Made by a program: the position numbers and the translations under genes
In this document: piece after piece, positions 1-5,395 of the stretch
How positions within the stretch are numbered: position 1 is the stretch's first letter
Layout: the number at the start of each line of letters is the position of its first letter
Assembly (NCBI GenBank): GCA_910577605.1
Contig: CAJTON010000032.1
Span: 1 to 22,861 of the forward strand
From: an uncultured Butyrivibrio sp.
GTDB taxonomy: Bacteria > Bacillota > Clostridia > Lachnospirales > Lachnospiraceae
Reading direction: 5' to 3'
Length of the DNA stretch: 22,861 bases
The notes under the pieces: model-generated
What the model saw: only the letters and a program-made list of their open reading frames with translations
Told to the model about the DNA's origin: nothing
The model's database searches: none

Positions 1-5
1 GAAAT

Positions 6-97
6 CAAATGTCTGCTCCGCAGCCGCTTGATTTCCTGCTGACATGGTATAATATACGCGAACACAATGAGCCAAGCGGCTGCGGAGCAGGCATTTG
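6..97. repeat. 25-bp inverted repeat flanking a promoter
   Basis: Positions 6-30 and 73-97 are reverse complements at 24 of 25 bases (the mismatch involves position 12). They are separated by 42 bp that hold a -10 box. The core of each arm is CTGCTCCGCAGCCGCTTG or its complement. Transcription from the enclosed promoter would start inside the repeat interval, so the two arms would not share that transcript. Possible roles are an operator pair, a stem in an upstream transcript, a small invertible segment, or a remnant of a repeat family. The sequence alone does not choose between them. Confidence 0.8.
28..53 (+). promoter_or_regulatory. Probable extended -10 promoter for the Ham1-type gene
   Basis: TATAAT at 48-53 is preceded by TGG at 45-47, giving an extended -10 (TGnTATAAT). 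TTGATT at 28-33 is a -35-like hexamer only 14 bp upstream, which is too short. The shifted -10 TAATAT (50-55) would give a 16-bp spacer. The predicted start near 60 leaves a leader of about 75 nt before the gene at 137. The promoter lies between the arms of the inverted repeat. Confidence 0.55.
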
Positions 98-136
98 GCG
101 AATGTGCGCGAATCATGATGAAACGGAGAGAAAAAC

Positions 137-763
137 ATGAAAATACTGTACGGAACGACAAATCAGGCAAAATTTTTATCCATGGCGAGGATAACCGAAT
201 CGCTCGGAATCGAGCTTATCAGCCTGCGGGACTTGAATCAGCCTTTACCGGAGATAGATGAAACGGGAAATGATCCCCTCGAAAATGCCGAAATCAAAGC
301 AAAGGCGTATTACGAAGCTTTTTCAATGCACGTTTTTTCCTGCGACAGCGGACTATATTTTGACGGTCTTGAGGAATCGATGCAGCCCGGAACGCATACA
401 AGAAGAGTCAACGGCAGGGAACTGACCGACGAGGAAATGATAGAATATTACTCAGACCTTGCAAAACAGTACGGCGGCAGCCTTATCGGAAGATACAGAA
501 ACGCCATCTGCTTTATTGCCGGCGAAAAGTCCTGTTTTTCATGTATGGACGCGTCTTTGGAAACCGAGCCTTTTATTCTTGTCGGCGAGCCGCACGCGAA
601 ACGCAACGACGGCTTTCCTCTGGATTCGCTGTCAATAGATATTGCCACCGGAAAATATTATTATGACCTGCCGGAGAGGTCTGTTGACGAGTCGGCTGTA
701 AAGAGGGGGTTCAGGAAGTTCTGGGAGAAGGTAATGGAGGATCTTAAAGAGAAAAACCCTTGA
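137..763 (+). CDS. Ham1/RdgB-type non-canonical purine NTP pyrophosphatase, divergent
   Basis: This 208-residue protein probably hydrolyses deaminated purine nucleotides (XTP/dITP-type) to monophosphates, cleaning the nucleotide pool in the cytosol. Family marks are the N-terminal GTTNQAKF (the T/S-x-N-x-x-K pattern), ETGNDPLENAEIKA at 42-55, CDSGL at 69-73, QPGTHTRRVNG at 83-93 and NDGFPLD near 157-163. In classical RdgB the middle motif is DDSGL. Here the first Asp is Cys while the second (D70) is kept, so it is a divergent subgroup and its substrate is uncertain. The start is supported by GGAG about 9 nt upstream. The gene converges on rpsI, and its stop lies inside a terminator hairpin. 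Confidence 0.8.
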   Translation: MKILYGTTNQAKFLSMARITESLGIELISLRDLNQPLPEIDETGNDPLENAEIKAKAYYEAFSMHVFSCDSGLYFDGLEESMQPGTHTRRVNGRELTDEEMIEYYSDLAKQYGGSLIGRYRNAICFIAGEKSCFSCMDASLETEPFILVGEPHAKRNDGFPLDSLSIDIATGKYYYDLPERSVDESAVKRGFRKFWEKVMEDLKEKNP

Positions 764-786
764 AAGCGCCATACTTTCAAGGGTTT
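754..786. terminator. Bidirectional intrinsic terminator
   Basis: A 13-bp perfect stem (arms 754-766 and 774-786) encloses a 7-nt loop, and the stop codon of the Ham1-type gene lies within the 5' arm. The outer A and T runs let it act on both strands; read on the minus strand the stem is followed by TTTTTCTC. In an uninterrupted chromosome it would lie about 26 bp after the rpsI stop codon, so it probably served both convergent genes before the island inserted. Confidence 0.75.
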
Positions 787-812
787 CATAAAATCTACTA
801 TTCTTCCTACAC

Positions 813-823
813 TTATCTCTTCG
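813..823. other. Putative attachment-site core, distal copy
   Basis: TTATCTCTTCG is identical to the 3' end of rpsI at 3446-3456. Joining the sequence left of this copy to rpsI at the right copy would rebuild an rpsI 3' end with the convergent-gene terminator (754-786) about 26 bp downstream, the expected empty site. Confidence 0.6.
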
Positions 824-1159
824 GTAATGTCTTACTGCTTGAAGCACCCGATAAATAAGGAGTTTTTCTAAACATTTGTTGCATACGCGTTTTACACGGA
901 GAGCCTCGTATTACTGTTCAGGCTTCTCTGTGCAACTCGTATATGCGATTACTTACAATTAAGAAAGGATATTCTTACGAAATAAATTTAGGCTAAATAA
1001 TGGTTTCAACTCTTAAAGTATTTTTAGGACTGAATGTAAGGGGCTAATTCTTGGGCATCAATCCTCTATTCTAAATATCAGCTTATTCATTAACCTCTGA
1101 AACCCACTCCATAGATACCCATTAATTCCACCAGATTGAATGCTATAATATTCTTCAAA
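824..1159. other. Non-coding left end of the island
   Basis: No intact gene is seen. TTTGTTGCATA at 875-885 matches the right end. A stem-loop with arms 895-906 and 920-932 (12 pairs, one G-U and one bulge) extends outward as an imperfect inverted repeat over about 881-948. Between 1058 and 1159 the minus strand has an open stretch in the frame of the zinc-ribbon gene, just after its stop, which may be a remnant of a lost coding sequence. No terminator or promoter is clear here. Confidence 0.5.
875..885 (+). repeat. Arm-type repeat at the left end of the island
   Basis: TTTGTTGCATA occurs 52 bp inside the left core copy and again, in the same orientation, at 3322-3332 near the right core. 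Repeats placed inside both core sites fit the arm-binding sites of tyrosine integrases. Confidence 0.5.
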
Positions 1160-1423
1160 TCAATCTGTGATTTTCCATCTTTTCAAGTTTGAAAAAATAG
1201 AAAACATCTTCTTCCTTGCTTCTTCCTCGTCAATTCCTTCTGCCTCATTTACCCAAAACGGAATACAACTTTCTATCATTTCTTCCATTGATTCGTCCTT
1301 TCCAAATTTGCCGTCATTAAAGCAATACTTGCAATAGTCCACGCTGATACTTCCATCTAAATTTGTTCCATGTTCATTTTCTTCCATAATCATCCCACAG
1401 CTTTGACATACATTATTACTCAT
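1160..1423 (-). CDS. Small zinc-ribbon protein
   Basis: This 87-residue protein begins with two CxxC knuckles (C6/C9 and C31/C34). The surrounding pattern CQSCGMIM and GTNLDGS...DYCKYCFNDGKF is typical of the putative zinc-ribbon family common in Clostridia and Bacteroidetes, often encoded beside small regulators. The C-terminal half is acidic and helical (residues 44-80). The start is the ATG at 1421-1423, which overlaps the end of the upstream XRE-VOC gene by 8 bp and implies translational coupling; a longer reading to 1513 would run inside that gene and is not used. The molecular function is unknown. A role as partner or effector of the VOC regulator is only an inference from the overlap. 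Confidence 0.8.
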   Translation of the reverse strand: MSNNVCQSCGMIMEENEHGTNLDGSISVDYCKYCFNDGKFGKDESMEEMIESCIPFWVNEAEGIDEEEARKKMFSIFSNLKRWKITD

Positions 1424-2030
1424 CGTTTTCCTCCTCCAATAAATGATATCCACCTGTGATTTCACAAACATTATTATCTGGATCAAGCACATTGAAGTAA
1501 TAATATCTCTCATTCGCTTTTTCTATTTCCGTCATCTCCCCAATATTGAGTATTCTGAGCCTGTTATATTCTTTTACCAAATCTTCAACCCAAAAATTCA
1601 ATACAAATTTGTGGTCGCCATCCTCATAATGATGTCCCGGCAAACTGCCTTCATTCATTAGTGCCAAACACTTATTGTCAAAATAAAACTCAGCAAATTT
1701 ATTTCCACAATTTGTTGTAGATACAGGCATTGATAATAATTGTTCATAAAATAAAACAGACTTTTCAAAATCTCTTACAATCAGATAGATGGAACCCAGA
1801 TGTAATTCTTGTGGTCTGAGATTTTTTATTTCTTCATCTTCCAGTAAAATTTCATCTGTTCTCACTGAAAATAACTTACTCATCATAATGACCTTATCAA
1901 TTTCCGGAAGCGATTGATCCATCTCCCACTTTGAAACCGATTGTCTGGATATCGAAAGCATTTCTGCCAACTGCTCCTGTGTCAGACCATTATTGATTCT
2001 AAGTTTTTGAATTCTGCTGCCTAATCCCAT
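1416..2030 (-). CDS. XRE helix-turn-helix / VOC domain fusion
   Basis: The 204-residue protein has an XRE-type DNA-binding domain at about 5-62 (LTQEQLAEMLSISRQSVSKWE) and a VOC (glyoxalase/bleomycin-resistance-like) domain at about 76-195. VOC marks are H77, DFEKSVLFYEQLL and DPDNNVCEI with E190 in the usual metal-ligand position. VOC domains bind small molecules, often with a metal, either for catalysis or for sequestration. Fused to a DNA-binding domain, a ligand-sensing repressor is a reasonable inference. GGAGGA lies about 8 nt before the ATG. The gene follows the XRE-phosphoribosyltransferase gene after 91 bp and overlaps the zinc-ribbon gene. The ligand and regulated genes are unknown. 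Confidence 0.8.
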   Translation of the reverse strand: MGLGSRIQKLRINNGLTQEQLAEMLSISRQSVSKWEMDQSLPEIDKVIMMSKLFSVRTDEILLEDEEIKNLRPQELHLGSIYLIVRDFEKSVLFYEQLLSMPVSTTNCGNKFAEFYFDNKCLALMNEGSLPGHHYEDGDHKFVLNFWVEDLVKEYNRLRILNIGEMTEIEKANERYYYFNVLDPDNNVCEITGGYHLLEEENDE

Positions 2031-2121
2031 TTTATCCTCCAGATGTTTTCTTCATTGTAACAAATCAATGTATGCTCGTCTACCAAGTTTGATTGGAATT
2101 TTTGCAACCGTGAGTTGCTTA

Positions 2122-2910
2122 CTAAATTTTATTTAGATAATCACTGATATCCTTGTCTGTAATGATAGAATATACCTTTGCACCGTATCGTTCCTCCAAT
2201 ATTTTTCCTAAACCGCTTTTCCTTGCTTCCTCATTTACTAAATTTGCAATCACTATGACTGCAACAACTTCAATATCAGCTTCTTCCTTCAACTGTTCAA
2301 TTCGCTCGCATAATGTTTTTCCAGTACTAATCAAATCATCTACAATGATAATTTTATCGCCGTCTCTCAATGTATGTCCACATATCTTTCTTCCTCTGCT
2401 GTCCGGTACTTTTCTGTCAAAGCAAAAATCTGTTGTGACACCATATTTCTGAAACAAGGCACAAGATGTCGAGGTAGAAAATGCTATCCCATGATATGTT
2501 AGTCCAGCAATCACGTCGTACTGAATACTATTTTCTTTGATACACTCCGCAAAATACTCACCAATTTTTGCTATTTGGGCATTTGTCGTAAACCTTTCTG
2601 AGTTCAAATAATAGTTCTTCTTTTGACCGTGTTTCAAATCAAATTCGCCCGTCTGTAAAATCCCATTTCCTAACATGAATTTCACAAACTGCTCTTTATA
2701 AGTTAATGCATTCAATTTATATCCCATCAGTTCATCAATACTGATTCCAAAACAATCCGCAAGTTTCGGTAATACAGAAATATCCGGAAGTGCTGAACCA
2801 TTCTCCCATTTACTGACCGCCTGACCTGAAACGCCTATAATATCACCTAATTGTTCCTGCGTTACTCCTTTATTTTGACGGATTCTTTTTATGTTATTTC
2901 CTACTGTCAT
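2122..2910 (-). CDS. XRE helix-turn-helix / orotate phosphoribosyltransferase-like fusion
   Basis: The 262-residue protein joins an XRE DNA-binding domain (about 5-62, GVTQEQLGDIIGVSGQAVSKWE) to a PyrE-like type I phosphoribosyltransferase domain (about 72-262). The latter shows GEFDLKHGQKKNYYLN (88-103), YHGIA (139-143), DRKVPDSRG (165-173) and the PRPP loop VDDLISTGKT (190-199). Against the PyrE pattern YKGIP and RKxxKxH, the first Lys is His (H140), the second Lys is Asp (D170) and the His is Arg (R172), while R166-K167 stay. Catalysis may be weak or lost, leaving a PRPP- or nucleotide-sensing regulator, in principle like Bacillus PurR. AAAGGAAAGG precedes the ATG. It is island cargo, not a pyr operon gene. 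Confidence 0.8.
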   Translation of the reverse strand: MTVGNNIKRIRQNKGVTQEQLGDIIGVSGQAVSKWENGSALPDISVLPKLADCFGISIDELMGYKLNALTYKEQFVKFMLGNGILQTGEFDLKHGQKKNYYLNSERFTTNAQIAKIGEYFAECIKENSIQYDVIAGLTYHGIAFSTSTSCALFQKYGVTTDFCFDRKVPDSRGRKICGHTLRDGDKIIIVDDLISTGKTLCERIEQLKEEADIEVVAVIVIANLVNEEARKSGLGKILEERYGAKVYSIITDKDISDYLNKI

Positions 2911-3107
2911 ACTTCATTGTTCCTTTCCTTTTATATGTTAAGATACCTTACACACAAAAAATAACATAACTTTTTATCACACACAATCGAGGCTTAGTTT
3001 ATATTTTTGAAACTGCCGGTTGGATATCACATCATTTCTTTTCAAGGTTGATACTATAAACCTCTTTTTTGACCACTTCTAGTAAAATTTCGTTCCATTC
3101 ACTATAA
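2911..3107. other. Non-coding spacer upstream of the XRE-phosphoribosyltransferase gene
   Basis: This A/T-rich spacer must hold the promoter of the minus-strand regulator. No -35/-10 pair is convincing. ACACACAA occurs twice (2950-2957 and 2979-2986), 29 bp apart, a possible but weak operator pair. No intact gene is visible. Confidence 0.35.
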
Positions 3108-3260
3108 TATAGGTCTTGTATTTCCCTGTTAGCAGAAGCCGGTGTCGTTCAAACAATTATTAAGAAGATTGTGGGACACTCAGGAGTAATGACACTCACT
3201 GAGAAAGTTTACACGCGCTTCGATATTAAGGAGTTAGTGGATGCAATTAATCAGATATAA
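3108..3260 (+). pseudogene. Tyrosine integrase C-terminal remnant
   Basis: An open stretch of about 50 codons ends in TAA and reads SCISLLAEAGV, then IKKIVGHSGVMTLTEKVYTRFD and a short tail (segments quoted apart). This is the C-terminal end of a phage/ICE-type tyrosine recombinase. GHSG carries the second box-II His, and Y in KVYTRFD sits at the nucleophile position. A stop codon at 3105-3107 blocks the frame upstream, no start codon or ribosome site is present, and the catalytic domain before it, with the first Arg, is missing. Int genes often end a short distance from their att site; here 185 bp separates the stop from the rpsI-end repeat. Confidence 0.85.
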
Positions 3261-3264
3261 AGAA

Positions 3265-3303
3265 AGGACATTTTCCAGTAATCCCCCTACTGAAAAATGT
3301 CCT
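3265..3303. terminator. Stem-loop after the integrase remnant
   Basis: A 16-bp stem with one mismatch (arms 3265-3280 and 3288-3303) has a 7-nt loop. It starts 4 bp after the integrase stop codon. T-tracts on either side are short, so it may be a modest terminator. It could also stop rpsI transcripts, which would reach it about 140 nt after the rpsI stop. Confidence 0.5.
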
Positions 3304-3321
3304 AAATAATTCTTTGATAAC

Positions 3322-3354
3322 TTTGTTGCATATGTGTTGCTTACTTGTTGCATA
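3322..3354 (+). repeat. Arm-type repeats at the right end of the island
   Basis: TTTGTTGCATA at 3322-3332 is identical to 875-885, and TTGTTGCATA recurs at 3345-3354 with a related GTGTTGCTTA between them. Their clustering between the integrase remnant and the rpsI end fits integrase arm-binding sites. Confidence 0.5.
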
Positions 3355-3445
3355 CCATTTGAAATCCGACACATCTGACAACTTCTCACAACCTCTGTAA
3401 CCCTTGTAAAATCGGGCTTTTTGGCTTTCGTACAAATAGCACAGA

Positions 3446-3456
3446 TTATCTCTTCG
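3446..3456. other. Putative attachment-site core within the rpsI 3' end
   Basis: This 11-bp sequence holds the rpsI stop codon and the last codons (S-K-R) and is repeated exactly at 813-823. Insertion here would keep the rpsI protein unchanged, as is usual for elements that target gene 3' ends. Confidence 0.6.
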
Positions 3457-3853
3457 AGAACTGAGGCGCTCTTCTGGCTGCCTTGAGTCCGTATTTCTTA
3501 CGCTCTTTCATTCTCGGGTCTCTGGTGAGGAAACCTGCCGACTTGAGTACAGGTCTGTACTCTGCGTCCGCCTTAACGAGCGCTCTTGAGATTCCGTGTC
3601 TGATAGCGCCTGCCTGACCGGTGGTTCCGCCGCCGTGTACGTTTACCTTAACGTCGAACTTGTCGAGCGTATCTGTAAGCGAGAGGGGCTGACGAACTAT
3701 AACCTTGAGAGTCTCAAGACCGAAATAATTGTCGATCCCTCTTTTATTTATCGTGATCTCGCCTTTACCGGGCATGATATATACTCTTGCGATACTGCTT
3801 TTTCTTCTTCCGGTTCCGTAAAACCTTGCGCTTGCCGCTTTCTTTGCTGCCAT
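3446..3853 (-). CDS. rpsI: 30S ribosomal protein S9
   Basis: S9 sits in the head of the small subunit with its C-terminal tail reaching the P-site tRNA. The 135-residue protein shows the family blocks FYGTGRRKSSIARVY near the start, VNVHGGGTTGQAGAIRHGI in the middle and the basic C-terminus RKKYGLKAARRAPQFSKR. Two ATGs lie close together. The second (3851-3853) is preferred because AGGAGG lies 8 nt upstream, against only 2 nt for the first (3857-3859). It follows rplM by 19 bp in the conserved L13-S9 pair. Its 3' end is the apparent insertion site of the island. Confidence 0.95.
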   Translation of the reverse strand: MAAKKAASARFYGTGRRKSSIARVYIMPGKGEITINKRGIDNYFGLETLKVIVRQPLSLTDTLDKFDVKVNVHGGGTTGQAGAIRHGISRALVKADAEYRPVLKSAGFLTRDPRMKERKKYGLKAARRAPQFSKR

Positions 3854-3872
3854 TGTCATTTCCTCCTTCTAA

Positions 3873-4301
3873 TTAAAATGTCAAAACTTCCGGCTTCTGA
3901 GCTGCGTGCTTGTGTTCCGGTCCAACATATACGTGGAGTTTTGTGTACATTTCTCTTCCCAAAGGTCCTTTCGGGAGCATTCCCTTAACCGCGTGCTCAA
4001 TAACTCTTTCGGGGTGCTTTGCAAGCATCTCTCTGAGGGTTGTCTCCTTGAGTCCGCCGATCCAGCCTGAATAGTTGTAATATATCTTCTGATCAAGCTT
4101 CTTGCCGGTTACGGAAATCTTCTCGGCATTGACTACGATAACGTAATCTCCGGTGTCCATGCTGGGCGTGTAGGTAGGCTTGTTCTTTCCTCTCAAAACC
4201 TTAGCTACCTCTGAAGCAAGGCGTCCTAATGTATATCCTGTAGCGTCAACTACATACCATTTTCTTTCAATTGTTGATGGACTGGCCATAAATGTTTTCA
4301 T
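3873..4301 (-). CDS. rplM: 50S ribosomal protein L13
   Basis: L13 is an early-assembling protein of the large subunit that contacts 23S rRNA domain II. The 142-residue length is standard. WYVVDATGYTLGRLASEVA, YTPSMDTGDYVIVVNAEKI, HPERVIEHAVKGMLPKGPLGR and KLHVYVGPEHKHAAQKP are the family signatures. AAGGAGGT about 7 nt upstream supports the ATG. It heads the rplM-rpsI pair, which has its own consensus promoter and a roughly 100-nt leader, so it is not only dependent on readthrough from the transporter gene upstream. Confidence 0.96.
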   Translation of the reverse strand: MKTFMASPSTIERKWYVVDATGYTLGRLASEVAKVLRGKNKPTYTPSMDTGDYVIVVNAEKISVTGKKLDQKIYYNYSGWIGGLKETTLREMLAKHPERVIEHAVKGMLPKGPLGREMYTKLHVYVGPEHKHAAQKPEVLTF

Positions 4302-4402
4302 TGGTTTACCTCCTTGAAAATCTCAAAAAACTTGTTAGCTTATATATTCAAAACGTTCCTCCGGGGCTATGGTGAAACGCTTTAGTCTAAATGTCGCCAC
4401 AG
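4302..4402 (-). promoter_or_regulatory. rplM 5' leader, possible autoregulatory site
   Basis: About 100 nt would be transcribed before rplM. It can form a stem of AAAGCGTT with AACGTTTT (8 pairs, one G-U) around an 18-nt loop containing a GGAGG that could pair elsewhere. Leaders before rplM that bind L13 are described in Firmicutes. Whether this one matches that motif cannot be decided by eye. Confidence 0.35.
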
Positions 4403-4408
4403 TTAAAT

Positions 4409-4437
4409 ATTATATAATGCGGCATTTCCCATGTCAA
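4409..4437 (-). promoter_or_regulatory. Consensus sigma-A promoter of rplM-rpsI
   Basis: On the minus strand TTGACA (4432-4437) is followed by exactly 17 bp and TATAAT (4409-4414), a perfect housekeeping promoter. The predicted start is near 4402. A/T-rich sequence lies just upstream. This is the strongest promoter seen in the window. Confidence 0.9.
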
Positions 4438-4498
4438 CATCTTTTTGAAAATTTTTGCACGATTTTTGGGCGTTCCGCTAATATTTTTGCCGTAAAAA

Positions 4499-5395
4499 CT
4501 ACAAAACCGCCACGACGATTCCCGCAACTATGACCGCCGCGCAGACAAGCCTGTAAATTATATTTTTTTCCTTGAAAATAAACCGCCCGCCAAGCACTGT
4601 CACAAGACAGCCGGACTGTTTTATGAGCGTCATTACCGTGACCTTGCTTTCGGGATAACCGTTCGCGATAAAAAGCGCGCGGTCCGCAAGCACAAAAAGC
4701 ACGGTGAGTATCCATATCCAGTAATTACGAAGCATTTTTTTCCAGTCTAGACGGATCCTTTTTATCAAAATATATACGCCGTAGTATGCCGTGAGAAAAA
4801 GCATGTACCAGAACTGAAGCTGCCCGCTCGTCAGATTCCCGTTCATTAGATACTTGTCCATTGTGCCGGAAACCGCGTTCAAAACGCAGCTTATAAGAGC
4901 AAGCACTACATAGAGCGCCTTTACAGGCTCCTCCCGGCGCGTGGCGTTTAAGGCCGGCGTTTCGGATTTAGCGCTGCGTCTTGTCCGTATCATTCCCTGA
5001 AGCGGCAGCATAAGAAGTCCCGCCGATACCAAAGCAAGTCCCCATATCTGAGGCACGTTCATGCTCTCATTGAGAAAGAACACTCCCATGAGCGTCGCAA
5101 ACAGCACCCTTGAAAGGTCGAGCACTCCCATAAGGCTTATCGGCAGTTTCTTGATCGCGCTGAAGCTGCATATCCACGCGACAAAAATCACAAAGGATTT
5201 AAGGGCGATAAGCAGATACTGCTTTAGCTCCACTCCTCCGGCGCGCGGAGCCTGAGGAAGCACGAACACAAAAGACAAAAGGGTGTAGAAAAAAAGTACC
5301 TCTATTACGTTGTTTTTTGTCAGCGCTTTTTTCTTGCATATCTCCCTGCCGCCCTTGGCAAGTCCGTAAAAAAGCACGAGAAGCATCCACAACAT
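4499..5395 (-). CDS. EamA/DMT-family inner membrane transporter
   Basis: The 298-residue protein is very hydrophobic, with about ten predicted membrane helices in two halves split by a charged loop near 138-158 (rich in R, K and E), the usual layout of drug/metabolite transporters with tandem EamA repeats. LMGVLDLSRVLFATLMGVFFLNE and VTVMTLIKQSGCLVTVLGG (quoted as segments) resemble the repeated segments ending each half. The substrate cannot be inferred. Its ATG shares the A of the truA stop (TGATG), so it is probably translationally coupled to truA. In Bacillus, truA is followed directly by rplM, so this gene is an extra between them. No convincing terminator separates it from the rplM promoter. 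Confidence 0.8.
   Translation of the reverse strand: MLWMLLVLFYGLAKGGREICKKKALTKNNVIEVLFFYTLLSFVFVLPQAPRAGGVELKQYLLIALKSFVIFVAWICSFSAIKKLPISLMGVLDLSRVLFATLMGVFFLNESMNVPQIWGLALVSAGLLMLPLQGMIRTRRSAKSETPALNATRREEPVKALYVVLALISCVLNAVSGTMDKYLMNGNLTSGQLQFWYMLFLTAYYGVYILIKRIRLDWKKMLRNYWIWILTVLFVLADRALFIANGYPESKVTVMTLIKQSGCLVTVLGGRFIFKEKNIIYRLVCAAVIVAGIVVAVL

Larger units (their letters stand above)
813..3456. mobile_element. Decayed integrated element (CIME-like island) at the 3' end of rpsI
   Basis: The segment is bounded by an exact 11-bp direct repeat, TTATCTCTTCG, at 813-823 and 3446-3456. The right copy covers the last codons and stop of rpsI. TTTGTTGCATA recurs inside both edges (875-885, 3322-3332), like arm-type integrase sites. 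An integrase C-terminal remnant lies 185 bp from the right copy. The island is visibly A/T-richer than its flanks and carries three accessory genes. The rpsI 3' end is a known insertion site for integrative elements in Firmicutes. The intact integrase is lost, so the element could move only with help in trans. The classification is inferred. Confidence 0.7.

Noticed and set aside
67..261. Open frame of 64 codons on the plus strand
   Set aside because: It starts within the inverted repeat, lacks a ribosome site and overlaps the clear Ham1-type gene in another frame.
2950..2986. ACACACAA direct repeat upstream of the XRE-phosphoribosyltransferase gene
   Set aside because: Short simple-sequence motif; not enough to call an operator.
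3032..3120. Short minus-strand coding-like stretch (EIQDLYYSEWNEILLEVV) beside the integrase remnant
   Set aside because: It is too short, lacks a start and could be chance; it may be a gene fragment but cannot be supported.
3247..3435. Open frame of 62 codons on the minus strand between rpsI and the integrase remnant
   Set aside because: It covers the stem-loop and the arm-type repeats, has no recognisable domain and no good ribosome site.
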